The notes under the pieces are model-generated. The model was given only the letters and a program-made list of their open reading frames with translations, ran no database searches and had not been told where the DNA came from. Shown one piece after another: positions 16,389 through 24,670 of a DNA stretch of 38,263 nt; position 1 is the stretch's first letter; each line of letters starts with the position of its first letter. This stretch comes from CAZWFW01 sp964633445 (lineage in GTDB: Archaea; Undinarchaeota; CAZWFW01). The position numbers were made by a program, and so were the translations under genes. The DNA lies in contig CAZWFW010000004.1 of the NCBI GenBank assembly GCA_964633445.1, positions 1-38,263 on the forward strand, read 5' to 3'.

Positions 16389-16462
16389 GGGGCCGTGGGG
16401 TAGTCTGGCAGCCTGCCGGCCTGGGGCGCCGGTGATCCCGAGTTCAAATCTCGGCGGCCCCA
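16389..16462 (+). tRNA. tRNA-Pro (anticodon GGG)
   Basis: A complete cloverleaf: 7-bp acceptor GGGGCCG/CGGCCCC, D arm with AGTCTGGCA loop, anticodon stem CCGGC/GCCGG with 7-base loop CTGGGGC (anticodon GGG, reading CCC and CCU), 5-bp T stem CCGAG/CTCGG with loop TTCAAAT, discriminator A. CCA is not encoded. No intron is present. It lies 38 bp behind proS; the intervening AT-rich sequence could hold its own box, so processing from a proS transcript is possible but not shown. Confidence 0.95.
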
Positions 16463-16562
16463 CTAATGATTTAAAAAAATATTTGAGAAGCTAATAAGCT
16501 ATAAAGGCTGCGAACGAAAATTCTAAAACAGATTTTTCAGCTTTCTATTTTTCAAGTATAAA

Positions 16563-16899
16563 AAGCGGGAAAACAAGCTTATTATAACTTTCAAAAAGAG
16601 AGTTAAGCCAATAGAACCTAAAGACTATGCGTCTTTTGATGTGAACTTAATTAATATAAATAACTGGTTTTATCAACAGAAGAATAGTTAGATTTGATTT
16701 AAAAAAATATACCATATTCACAGAGTTTAGGAGGAAAAGAGAAAGAAATTCAAAAACTTGCTAAGACTAAGCAAAAACCTGTCCCATCTGTTCAGGCAGA
16801 CTATTTGCCTATCGAGGGCAGTTGATGAGATGCAAAAATTGCAAAATAATTACAGATAGGGATGTTGTGGCTTGCTTAAACCTTCGGATGTGGGCTTGA
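16563..16899 (+). pseudogene. Decayed tnpB (IS200/IS605-type OrfB)
   Basis: Fragments of TnpB are readable in more than one frame. They comprise the RuvC-I region (KLIITFKKRVKPIEPKDYAS, then FDVNLININ, with the catalytic Asp context), a piece of the helical insert (RFDLKKIYHIHRV, EEKRKKF), and, after a large internal deletion, the C-terminal zinc ribbon and RuvC-III region (CPICSGRLFAYRGQLMRCKN, C, then TDRDVVACLNL). The front of the protein is also missing. TnpB is an RNA-guided nuclease whose guide RNA comes from the 3' end of its own transposon. This copy cannot make an active protein. It is followed directly by a hairpin-rich end. Confidence 0.8.
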
Positions 16900-17003
16900 G
16901 GGTTACCCCGAAAGGGGATATGCTTTGGTGATGTGCCCCAAAGCGGATGATGCCTATGAAAGGCTGCGTCTGCTGAACCCCTGGATCTGGGGGTTTGAAG
17001 CCT
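16900..17003 (+). ncRNA. Possible omega-RNA-like transposon right end
   Basis: About 100 bp of GC-rich DNA in an AT-rich genome follow the tnpB stop. Successive stems can be drawn: CCCC/GGGG with a GAAA loop (16906-16917), GCTTTGG/CCAAAGC (16922-16944), a weak GCC/GGC (16952-16964), and AACCCC/GGGGTT (16976-16995). The block ends in GGGGGTTTGAAGCC, where the unrelated glutamine synthetase sequence begins. This is the position of the right end and omega-RNA scaffold in IS200/IS605 elements. Expression is unknown. Confidence 0.55.
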
Positions 17004-17348
17004 GTGAGAGTTGAGTACAGAGGTGTTGATCTTAGCTGTAATGCATACTTAGCAATATCAGCAATGCTTGCTGCAGGACTTGATGGTATCAAAAGGAAAA
17101 TAGATCCTGGAGATCCTCTGATGAAGGATGTTTATAAATTATCATCAAAAGAAAGGAGAAAGTATGGGGTTAGAGAGTTGCCAACAACTCTAAAAGACGC
17201 GCTAGAATGTTTAGAAAGTAACGAATTACTGAGAAGGGTCCTTGGCAGGCATATATATGAAGCATTTATAGAAATCAAATCCGATGAGTGGAACCAGTAC
17301 CGTCTATATATAACACCTTGGAAATACGTAAGATATCTCAATATATAG
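16998..17348 (+). pseudogene. glnA: Glutamine synthetase, C-terminal remnant
   Basis: The frame encodes about the last 115 residues of a type I glutamine synthetase: RVEYRGVDLSCNAYLAISAM, LAAGLDGIKRKIDPGDP, the ELSxEER-like KLSSKERRKYGVRELP, and the end DEWNQYRLYITPWKYVRYL. The preceding three quarters, including most of the active site, are missing and are replaced by the tnpB remnant; the junction is at about 16996-17003. There are no stops in the preserved part, so truncation is recent or the piece is still under constraint. A TTG at 16995, inside the transposon end, is the only nearby start. Confidence 0.85.
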
Positions 17349-17500
17349 CTCTCTTTTATAGCTTTTTGGATTGAGGCATAGTTTGCTAAGTATTTTGATT
17401 GTGTAGCATTGGTGTAACAATAGTGGCAAGTTACACTTTAATGAAAAGTTTAGTTATTAACTTAACTTTAACAACTTTAGAGAAATAAGAGCAAATAAGC

Positions 17501-20500
17501 ATGGAAGATGACATCAGCTTTATAGAGGCTGCTGCAAAGGAGATATTAAGCGAGAGTGATGTAACAAAACTAGAGAAATTCTTTGAGCTTCGATACTACA
17601 AGGAGTTAGTAGAGGTTGTTAGGGAATATCCTGAAAGGAAATCAATTATTGTTGATTACTGGGATTTAGACAGATATGACGCTGATCTAGCCGATAAACT
17701 GCTAAACTCTCCTGAAGAAGTTATTAGTGCCGCCAAAGATGCTATTAAAAGATTGGATTTAGGTATAAAGGACATTGATATCAATGTTAGATTTACAAAT
17801 CTGCCAGAGAGCTGCCATGTTAGAATCAAAGACATTAGAAGTGAGCATCTTGGCAAGCTAATAGTTGTGGAGGGTATTATAAAGACCATAAGCGAGGTTA
17901 GACCTGAGTGTGTAGAAGCAGTTTTCAGGTGTCCAAGCTGTAATAAAAAAATAAACGTTAAACAAGATGGAAGGAGATTTTTAGAGCCACAGCAGTGTGA
18001 TTGCGGGAGAAAAGGTAGATTTCTTCTGGAGGAGAATGAAACAAAGTATCTTGATGGCCAGAGAATAAGAATGCAGGAACCTCCCGAGGTTTTGGAAGGT
18101 TCGGAACAACCCTCTCAAATTTATGTACACTTGGTTGATGATTTGGTATCTCCCAGAGAAAGGAGAAAAATAATGCCAGGTAATAGAATAAAAGTTGTAG
18201 GAATTGTAAAGAAGGTTCAGGAAAAAAGTCCTGGAAATGTTAAAACACCTAGATATGATATTTATATCGAGGCAAATTACATAGAACCCGTTGAGAGAGA
18301 ATTTGAAGAAATTGAACTAACTAGGGAGGATATTGAGAAAATAAAGGAGCTATCCCAATATCCAAATTTATACGATTTGCTAGTAGAGTCCATTGCACCA
18401 ACAATTTACGGATATAAGGAAATTAAGGAAGCCATTCTTCTGCAATTATTCGGTGGTGTTCCCAAGATCCAACCAGACGGTACTAGGATACGTGGAGATA
18501 TACACATTTTCCTTATAGGTGATCCTGGAACTGCTAAATCCCAGTTACTTCGTTATATAGCGAATTTAGCACCAAAAGGTCGTTATGTTAGTGGTAAAGC
18601 TGCTACAACAGCTGGTTTGACAGTAACCCTCGTAAAAGATGAATTTGTAGGTGGTTGGACCCTAGAAGCGGGTGCTCTGGTATTGGCTAACAAGGGTATT
18701 GTTTGCGTAGATGAGTTTGAGAAAATGAGCAAGGAAGATAGGAGCGCTTTGCATGAAGCAATGGAACAGCAAAGTTATCATAAAGATTTTGAAATAATGC
18801 TGGCAGACGGTTCTAAAGTTAGAATTGGGGAATTTATTGATGATCTCATGGAGAGATACAAAGATTTTGTGATAAAGGGTAAGGATACCGAGATCCTTTA
18901 TGTAAATAATATCTACGTAATGGCTTATGATATTAGCAAAAAGGATATTGCTGTTTGCAAAGCTGATAGGATAAGCAGACATAAAGCTCCAGATAAATTT
19001 GTAAGGATAGAGTTTGAGAATGGCAGAAGTATTATGGTGACACCTGAGCATCCCATGCTTGTTTGGAAGGGGGATAACATAGAAACAATAAGAGCTGACA
19101 GATTGAAAGAGGGTATGCTAACGGTGGGGGTGAGAAAATATAAATTAGAACCTGTAGGAGCTTCTTTTGATGAGAGTATGGGAAACCCTTATTATGGATT
19201 GCAGACGATAACATCTTGCGCAGAGCCTGCTTTTGGGTGCCCCCATATTCATCTTGCACTGGGAGACTTCAATTACTTAAGATGTACTACTCCAAGGGTA
19301 TCTGTTGAAATAGACGCTAAACTTGACAAGCTGAAAAGAGTTCCGAGGTTTGTCTTCAATAATAAAGAAAAAATAAGATTTATAAAATCACTTTTTGAAA
19401 AATACGGCTGTGTTGTTGAGGATAAAATAGTTTTTAGAACATCATCGCGTTTGTTTGCGGAGGATTTACAGGATTTTCTGCTATTCTTAGGGATATACTC
19501 GCGTATCGAGCATGATGAGCGTGATTATAAAGTTGTTGTTTCGGAAGCTTATTCCACAGCCGAATTATCTAAAATTCTTGCAAATGTTCATGGATACTCT
19601 AAGAGAAAGCGCAATTATGAGAGTTCGATGAAGGGTAATATGAGGTTTCTAAAGGTAAAAAAAGTAGAAGTAATCGAAAATAAGGGCTCTAAATGGGTTT
19701 ATGATATTACGGTTGAACCATATCACTTATTTGTATCTCACGGTCTCGTTCTACACAATACCATTAGCGTTGCAAAGGCAGGGATAGTGACAACATTAAA
19801 AGCTGAAACTGCAATATTAGCTGCAGCGAATCCAAAGTATGGAAGATTCGATAGATATAGACCATTATATGAGCAAACGGATATAGGCCCCACTTTGCTA
19901 AGCAGATTCGATTTAAAGTTTCCCTTACTGGATGTACCGAAAAAAGATAGAGATGAAAAGCTTGCCGAGCATATTATCAAAGCACACGCTAATCCCAGCT
20001 ATATAAAACCACCAATATCTCCAGAATTTTTAAGAAAGTACATAGCATATGCAAGGAAGGTTTGCAAACCTAAACTTAGCGATGAAGCTATGGAGGAGAT
20101 AAAGAATTTCTACGTTAACCTGAGAAATAGCTATTCGGAGGAGGCAGAAGCTATAGTACCGCTGACACCAAGGCAGTTGGAGGCATTAATAAGGCTTGCC
20201 GAGGCTTCTGCTAAGGTTAGACTTAGTAACGTTGTAACAAAGGAAGATGCCCAGCGCGCAATAAGATTGCTTGAGTATTCCCTTAAATTACTGGGAACGG
20301 AACCTGAGACTGGAAAAATAGATATTGACAGAATTGATGCTGCTATGAGTTCTTCGCAAAGAAGCAAAGTTGCTACAATACTTGAAATAGTGGATGATTT
20401 AGGTAAAAATAGGGAGGATGGCATACCGGTAGAAGAAATAGTTGAAGAAGCAAAGAATAGGGGCCTCAGAGAGAGTGACGTTTATGAATTAATTGATAAA

Positions 20501-20557
20501 TTAAAGATAAAGGGAGACCTATGGGAACCAAAGCCTGGTTTCATAAGGAAGATCTAG
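17501..20557 (+). CDS. mcm: MCM replicative helicase, intein-containing
   Basis: The ring helicase that unwinds DNA at archaeal replication forks. The precursor has 1018 residues; without the 329-residue intein (residues 425-753) the protein is 689, the usual length. In order: N-terminal helical and OB domains (1-265) with a zinc ribbon (C144, C147, C166, C168), AAA+ core with Walker A GDPGTAKS (340-347), Walker B VCVDEF (401-406), intein between EQQ and TIS, sensor AAANPKYGRFD, arginine finger LLSRFD, and a C-terminal winged helix (about 940-1018). The intein interrupts the catalytic core just after Walker B, so splicing is essential. The gene opens an operon: the next gene overlaps by 37 bp. 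Confidence 0.97.
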   Translation: MEDDISFIEAAAKEILSESDVTKLEKFFELRYYKELVEVVREYPERKSIIVDYWDLDRYDADLADKLLNSPEEVISAAKDAIKRLDLGIKDIDINVRFTNLPESCHVRIKDIRSEHLGKLIVVEGIIKTISEVRPECVEAVFRCPSCNKKINVKQDGRRFLEPQQCDCGRKGRFLLEENETKYLDGQRIRMQEPPEVLEGSEQPSQIYVHLVDDLVSPRERRKIMPGNRIKVVGIVKKVQEKSPGNVKTPRYDIYIEANYIEPVEREFEEIELTREDIEKIKELSQYPNLYDLLVESIAPTIYGYKEIKEAILLQLFGGVPKIQPDGTRIRGDIHIFLIGDPGTAKSQLLRYIANLAPKGRYVSGKAATTAGLTVTLVKDEFVGGWTLEAGALVLANKGIVCVDEFEKMSKEDRSALHEAMEQQSYHKDFEIMLADGSKVRIGEFIDDLMERYKDFVIKGKDTEILYVNNIYVMAYDISKKDIAVCKADRISRHKAPDKFVRIEFENGRSIMVTPEHPMLVWKGDNIETIRADRLKEGMLTVGVRKYKLEPVGASFDESMGNPYYGLQTITSCAEPAFGCPHIHLALGDFNYLRCTTPRVSVEIDAKLDKLKRVPRFVFNNKEKIRFIKSLFEKYGCVVEDKIVFRTSSRLFAEDLQDFLLFLGIYSRIEHDERDYKVVVSEAYSTAELSKILANVHGYSKRKRNYESSMKGNMRFLKVKKVEVIENKGSKWVYDITVEPYHLFVSHGLVLHNTISVAKAGIVTTLKAETAILAAANPKYGRFDRYRPLYEQTDIGPTLLSRFDLKFPLLDVPKKDRDEKLAEHIIKAHANPSYIKPPISPEFLRKYIAYARKVCKPKLSDEAMEEIKNFYVNLRNSYSEEAEAIVPLTPRQLEALIRLAEASAKVRLSNVVTKEDAQRAIRLLEYSLKLLGTEPETGKIDIDRIDAAMSSSQRSKVATILEIVDDLGKNREDGIPVEEIVEEAKNRGLRESDVYELIDKLKIKGDLWEPKPGFIRKI
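18773..19759 (+). other. Intein in MCM with decayed homing endonuclease
   Basis: 987 bp (329 residues) inserted in frame between Gln-424 and Thr-754 of the MCM precursor. Splicing blocks are present: Ser at position 1, block B with TPEHP (90-94), block F VYDITVEPYHLFV (309-321), and block G ending LVLHN before the +1 Thr. The middle resembles a LAGLIDADG endonuclease, but only the second motif region is recognisable (FIKSLFEKYGCV, 203-214) and its catalytic acidic residue has been replaced; the first motif appears lost. So it should splice but not home. Positions within an essential domain explain why it cannot be lost carelessly. Confidence 0.9.
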
Positions 20558-21351
20558 GGTTACTTAAGTATTTTACAGTAATTCTACCATTCTTCCTGTT
20601 TTCGCAAATGATAGGCATGTTCATCGCAAGCAGAGCGCTACCTATTATTAGCCAAACGCATGTCGAAAACTTAAGCGCTACTAATTTCCTAATATCCTTC
20701 GCGATTGCTGTAGCGTTTATTTTCCTAGCTATGAGGCATGTTAAAGTGATTAAAGGAGTGGTGTATTTGGCGCTTTTTTCTGGCATATTTTTTGTGTTTT
20801 CATGGATTTTTCCACTAATACCTGCAATACTGATCTCAATAGCTTTGATAATAGTTAGAGAGAAGTTTGGAAATATGATAATACACAATCTCGTCTTATC
20901 CATCGCCATCGGAGGTATCGGCTCATATTTCGGGATTCTAATTAGCTTAGAAGAAGCCATATTAATTATCTTGATACTTTCAATCTACGACATCTTTGCT
21001 GTGAAATCTGGTTATATGGTAAAATTTGCAAAAAAACTTACCGAAAAGAGGGTACCGATATCATTTCTTTTTGGGGATGTCTCAATTAAGAATCTTTCAA
21101 TTTCCAATGTAGAGTGGGATAAAGGAAAGAAAAAGATCTTTATACTTGGGGGCGGGGATGTTGCGTTTCCAACAATGATAAACGCTTCTGCTTTCATAGC
21201 TGTTGGTTTAAAGGCCAGTATATTGGTAGTTGTATTTTCAACACTAGGATTATTTTTAAATCATTTAATAGTTGTTAAGAAGAGGCAAGCCATACCCGCA
21301 TTACCTTTAATAACCCTCGGCTGTTTAATAGGAATAATACTTTCAATATGA
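20521..21351 (+). CDS. Presenilin/signal-peptide-peptidase-type membrane protease
   Basis: A 276-residue aspartyl protease of the A22 family, cleaving peptides inside the membrane. The two catalytic motifs are in place: YD in ILSIYDIFA (Y156-D157) and GxGD in ILGGGDVAFP (D213), together with the PAL motif (259-261). About nine hydrophobic helices fit the family fold. The start I use overlaps the MCM gene by 37 bp; a later start (Met30) would lose part of the first helix. The stop overlaps the next start by ATGA. Why a membrane protease sits in a replication operon is unclear. Confidence 0.92.
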   Translation: MGTKAWFHKEDLGLLKYFTVILPFFLFSQMIGMFIASRALPIISQTHVENLSATNFLISFAIAVAFIFLAMRHVKVIKGVVYLALFSGIFFVFSWIFPLIPAILISIALIIVREKFGNMIIHNLVLSIAIGGIGSYFGILISLEEAILIILILSIYDIFAVKSGYMVKFAKKLTEKRVPISFLFGDVSIKNLSISNVEWDKGKKKIFILGGGDVAFPTMINASAFIAVGLKASILVVVFSTLGLFLNHLIVVKKRQAIPALPLITLGCLIGIILSI

Positions 21352-22085
21352 TAAGAGCAACTGCAAAAAAAGTTACGATATGGGATCTGGTAAATGGGAA
21401 GTTTGTTAGGGATAGCGATAAATTTCCAGGAAGCTATGTAATAACCCCGTATGGTGTTTATGTGTCGAGAGCGAGGATTATGGGTATCATTGTAGATAAA
21501 TTTGTTAGTGATGATTGGCTATACGCTACTTTAACAATTGATGATTCTACGGAAACAATAAGATTAAAACTTTTCAGAGAAGATACGAAGATAGTGAAGA
21601 AGTTTATGATAGGAGATCTTGTGGATGCCATAGGAAAGGTAAGGGAGTACCAAGGCGAGATTTACATACTTCCAGAGATAGTGAGGAAAGTTGATAGTTT
21701 TGACTGGGAACTTCTAAGGAGGTTGGAAATTCTGAAGGAAAGAATAAAGTTAAGAAAGATAAAAGAAGAATTTGAAAGGGAGCTGGAGAGAGCAGGAAGT
21801 ATCGAAAAACTTGAGGAAACACTTGACGAAGATTTATTAAAAAAATTTGAGGGATTAATTAACTATTATAAAATTTCCACTGAGGAGTCCTTCGATGTAA
21901 GTGAATTGAAAGAGCAGGTTCTAGAAAAGATAAAAGAGTTAGATAGTGGACAGGGTGTTGGGTATGACGATCTTCTAAAGACTCTTAGAGTTAGTGAAAA
22001 GCATTTGGACGCTGCATTGACGTCGTTGCTTGAAGATGGCGAAATTTACGAGCCTGTTAGCGGATATTTTAAGAGGTTAGAGTAA
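21348..22085 (+). CDS. RPA-like single-strand DNA-binding protein (OB fold plus winged helix)
   Basis: A 245-residue protein with an OB fold of about 115 residues (YVSRARIMGIIVDKFVSDD, LYATLTIDDSTETIRLKLF, GDLVDAIGKVREYQGEIYIL), a long charged helical linker (about 125-175), and a C-terminal winged-helix-like region (VGYDDLLKTLRVSEKHLDAA, LEDGEIYEPVSGYFKRL). This is the layout of the RPA32-type subunit and archaeal RPA-associated proteins, which bind single-stranded DNA during replication. Its place behind MCM supports a fork role. The start overlaps the protease gene (ATGA). Whether it works with a large RPA subunit cannot be seen here. Confidence 0.8.
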   Translation: MIRATAKKVTIWDLVNGKFVRDSDKFPGSYVITPYGVYVSRARIMGIIVDKFVSDDWLYATLTIDDSTETIRLKLFREDTKIVKKFMIGDLVDAIGKVREYQGEIYILPEIVRKVDSFDWELLRRLEILKERIKLRKIKEEFERELERAGSIEKLEETLDEDLLKKFEGLINYYKISTEESFDVSELKEQVLEKIKELDSGQGVGYDDLLKTLRVSEKHLDAALTSLLEDGEIYEPVSGYFKRLE

Positions 22086-22088
22086 GCA

Positions 22089-22919
22089 ATGAAAAGAAGA
22101 GTTCAGGTAACAGGCAAAAGTACTTTTACCGTTTCTTTGCCGAAGAGATGGGCTGAAAAGGTAGGTTTGATGAAAGGTCGGGAGGTCGAAATAAAAACTT
22201 TTAGGGACTTCCTAATTATTAAAACTGGGAAATATGGTAAAAATTTTAGAGTTATTGATGGGGATAAAATAAGGGATAGAGAAATCCTGCTTAGGAAGAT
22301 ACTAGCATCCTATTTTGATGGCGTAAAGGAAGTTAAAGTTATTAACGTTGATCCGTTACTTGTAAAGAAAGCTATTACCAAGCTGATGGGTTTGGAGGTT
22401 GTAGAGGAGGATAAGGATTTTATAGTGCTTAGGGATGTGCTGGACATTTGCGAATTACCTGTGAAAAAAGTCTTGAGGAGAATGCTATCTATAATCAAAA
22501 GCATGTTGATTTTGCTTAAAAGCAACAACCTCCAACAACTTTATACCTTGGACGATGAGATAGATAAATTATACTTCCTCGTTGTCAGACAATTAAGGAG
22601 AGCCGTTGCGGATCCCGAGTTTTCAGAGAAAATAGGTGTAACCCCCGTGGAGTGCTTAGATTATAGGATTGTCGCAAAAGAGCTCGAGGAGATAGCTGAT
22701 GATATAGTAAACTTAAGTAATGAAAATGTTGAGGATGCAGCTCTTCTAGATAGTATAATAGAGTTGCTAGCGCTCTCGTTAAAATCCTTGCTGGAAGGCG
22801 ATATCGAACTTGCAAATTACGTGAGGAGGGAGATAGAGAAACTGAAGAGAAATTGCCCAAAAGAGTTAATTAATGTTGCAGAAAGAGTGGCGGATATATC
22901 AGATATCGTTTCTAAATGA
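22089..22919 (+). CDS. AbrB-PhoU fusion regulator
   Basis: A 276-residue protein with an N-terminal AbrB/SpoVT-like DNA-binding domain (VQVTGKSTFTVSLPKRWAEK, about residues 4-23) and a helical PhoU domain (about 115-276). This archaeal fusion is thought to control phosphate uptake or related genes by DNA binding, with PhoU sensing metal or phosphate status. It starts 3 bp after the RPA-like gene, so it is the last gene of the MCM operon. The stop abuts the stop of the opposite-strand gene. No phosphate transporter gene is nearby, so its target is unknown. Confidence 0.85.
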   Translation: MKRRVQVTGKSTFTVSLPKRWAEKVGLMKGREVEIKTFRDFLIIKTGKYGKNFRVIDGDKIRDREILLRKILASYFDGVKEVKVINVDPLLVKKAITKLMGLEVVEEDKDFIVLRDVLDICELPVKKVLRRMLSIIKSMLILLKSNNLQQLYTLDDEIDKLYFLVVRQLRRAVADPEFSEKIGVTPVECLDYRIVAKELEEIADDIVNLSNENVEDAALLDSIIELLALSLKSLLEGDIELANYVRREIEKLKRNCPKELINVAERVADISDIVSK

Positions 22920-23451
22920 TTAAGAATCACAGGAAATTACGCGAGTGGGAGTAACTATAAAGTTTACTTTCTCATCATGAGGCTCCATTAGGTATGATAT
23001 ATCTTCAAACACCTGCAGATCGTGAACATACCCTCCACCCTTGCCAATCCTATTTCCCTTCAAATCTACAGCTACTGATCCTATGATAGCTAAATCTGCA
23101 AATATATTGGTTATTGGCTTGGCATTCTTCAAGACATCTCTTAACCTTGGAGAATATCGCATTATAGCAACGAAACCGTGCCTTAATCGAGGAGTTGCCA
23201 TGATAATTTTCTTCCCTTGATTTAAACCGTATTTGATGAATAGCCTTTGAGGAGTATCTGGTGATATAAAAACTATTCTTGCGTTTCTCCATATTTCTAA
23301 TTCGATAAGCCTTCTTACACTATTTTCTGAAAAATTTAAAGTTTGGAATACAATTTTCGTATGGGAATCTCGAAATTCCTTGATTTTTTAGCGTTCTCCA
23401 AACGAATTCTCTAATTTCTTTTTTTGAATTAAAAGGTTTTCTCAGTTCCAC
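22920..23451 (-). pseudogene. 5-formyltetrahydrofolate cyclo-ligase-like, broken
   Basis: Relative of the archaeal 5-formyl-THF cyclo-ligase family, split by one extra T in a run at 23330-23334 (plus strand A run). Upstream of it, from a GTG at 23451, the frame reads KKEIREFVWRTLKNQGISRF and PYENCIPNF; downstream, in the other frame, RRLIELEIWRNARIVFISPD, PQRLFIKYG, MATPRLRHGF, IIGSVAVDLKGNRIGKGGGY and FIVTPTRVI. About 25-30 residues that usually lie between GKGGGY and VHDLQV are missing as well. Two independent defects point to decay rather than a single error. The family supplies 5,10-methenyl-THF from 5-formyl-THF. Divergent to the SRP RNA. Confidence 0.75.
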
Positions 23452-23493
23452 AAGATTAAAACTTAAAATATTATTAGGAGTTTTAATATGTAT

Positions 23494-23773
23494 GGGTAGC
23501 AGGCTAGGCCGGGGGGGTAGGGGTCCCCTGTAACCGCAAAACCCCTTATGGCGGGGCTGAAGCCTCTAGGAAGGTATAGCATCTTTATGCTAGCATCCAA
23601 CCCTAACAATGAGTACCTACTCTACAGGGTTGGTAACTGCGGATATAGGGTCAGGCCTGGAAGGGAGCAGCCCTAACCGTAGTTATCAACGCTTGTAGAT
23701 GTTAGGTATGAGGGGTGGGTTGGAGGAGCTAGCATAAAGATGCTATATCGACTTGGAGGCGTGCCTGCTACCC
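23494..23773 (+). ncRNA. ffs: 7S SRP RNA
   Basis: The RNA core of the signal recognition particle. The ends GGGTAGCAGG and CCTGCTACCC pair as helix 1, giving about 280 nt. The 5' domain CCGGGGGGG-TAGGGGTCCCC-TGTAACC is the archaeal Alu-type start, and the strongly conserved SRP54-binding helix 8 reads GGGTCAGGCCTGGAAGGGAG followed by CAGCCC near 23650-23675. Long hairpins made by GCTAGCATAAAGATG-type complementary segments (23574-23590 with 23733-23750) form helix 5. A TATA-like run near 23465 and the TCTTTT tail after 23773 suit a promoter and terminator. Confidence 0.95.
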
Positions 23774-23810
23774 TCTTTTAGTTAACTATGTTATTAGTTA
23801 CCTTGCAAAG

Positions 23811-23820
23811 TTTAAATATA
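23811..23820 (+). promoter_or_regulatory. TATA box of the Lon-like protease gene
   Basis: TTTAAATATA lies 25 bp before the ATG at 23845, with no Shine-Dalgarno-like sequence in between. The same AT-rich box occurs before the gene at 33208 (33174-33187), giving a consistent pattern of leaderless starts. Confidence 0.5.
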
Positions 23821-23844
23821 ATGCACAATCCTCTTTGAGATATT

Positions 23845-24630
23845 ATGAGACAGGAAGTGATTGCAATAATACTTACAGCTATTGTGGTAGCATCTTTAAC
23901 ATATTTGGTAACATCTCTCTATCTCGTATCTTCGCAAACCTCTGTTGTCCCTATGAGTACCGCTCAAACTCAAGAAGTAAATAAAACATCATTAAAGAAG
24001 CTTACCCCGCCTAACATAACAGGTAATAACACAATAGTTGTAGAGGTTCCTGCAGTAGACCAAAAGGGTAATGGTGTCCCTGCATATATAGCTGTGGAAA
24101 TAAAGCCTGGAAAAGGTAGAGTCCTTGTTGATATAGGGAGTATTTTGAGTTATTACGATACACAAAACTCAGCTAGGGTTGCTGTTAAGGTTGCTGAGAA
24201 TTTCACTGGAAAAAGCTTGGAGAACTATGATGTAATTTTTTCGTTTAAAGCCCCCGCCCCAGTGGTTGAGGGAGGATCCGCTGGTGCTGCAATGTGTGCA
24301 GCAGTTATAGCTTTGTTAGAAGATAAGAAAATAAGAGACGATGTTATGATAACTGGTACAATAAATATGGACGGGACAATCGGTCCTGTAGCGGGTATAC
24401 TAGCTAAAGCTAAAGTCGCAAAAGATGAAAATAAGACAACATTTTTAGTTCCACTTGGTCAGAGTAGGCAAGTTGAATATAAGGAGAAGAAGAGCTGCTA
24501 TGGGCACGGCAACTGGGAATTCTGCTATACAGAGTATACGCCTGTGGAGGTGAATATTGGGGAGAAACTAGGTTTAAACGTTACTGAGGTTAAAACAATA
24601 GAAGATGTTGTTAAATATATGCTTACCTAA
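23845..24630 (+). CDS. Membrane-anchored Lon-type (S16) serine protease domain
   Basis: A 261-residue protein with one N-terminal hydrophobic helix (about residues 5-28), a Thr/Ser-rich spacer, and a Lon-like S16 domain. The nucleophile is Ser145 in EGGSAGAAM and the catalytic Lys is Lys188 in PVAGILAKAK; the 43-residue spacing matches Lon. There is no AAA domain. Such short S16 proteins occur in archaea with the active part outside the membrane. A Cys pair (CYGHGNWEFC, about 218-227) may form a disulfide. It heads a likely operon with the 820-residue beta-repeat protein and DUF63 protein, so it may process envelope proteins. Confidence 0.88.
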   Translation: MRQEVIAIILTAIVVASLTYLVTSLYLVSSQTSVVPMSTAQTQEVNKTSLKKLTPPNITGNNTIVVEVPAVDQKGNGVPAYIAVEIKPGKGRVLVDIGSILSYYDTQNSARVAVKVAENFTGKSLENYDVIFSFKAPAPVVEGGSAGAAMCAAVIALLEDKKIRDDVMITGTINMDGTIGPVAGILAKAKVAKDENKTTFLVPLGQSRQVEYKEKKSCYGHGNWEFCYTEYTPVEVNIGEKLGLNVTEVKTIEDVVKYMLT

Positions 24631-24670
24631 CTAAATTTACATAGTAACATCCATTAAAAATAAAATTAGT

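Noticed and set aside
16381..16390. Possible intron or second tRNA around tRNA-Pro
   Set aside because: The cloverleaf is complete and contiguous; no second tRNA can be folded nearby.
23494..23773. A CRISPR-like or rRNA origin for the GC-rich block at 23.5 kb
   Set aside because: There are no repeats with spacers; the helix 8 motif and paired ends identify SRP RNA.
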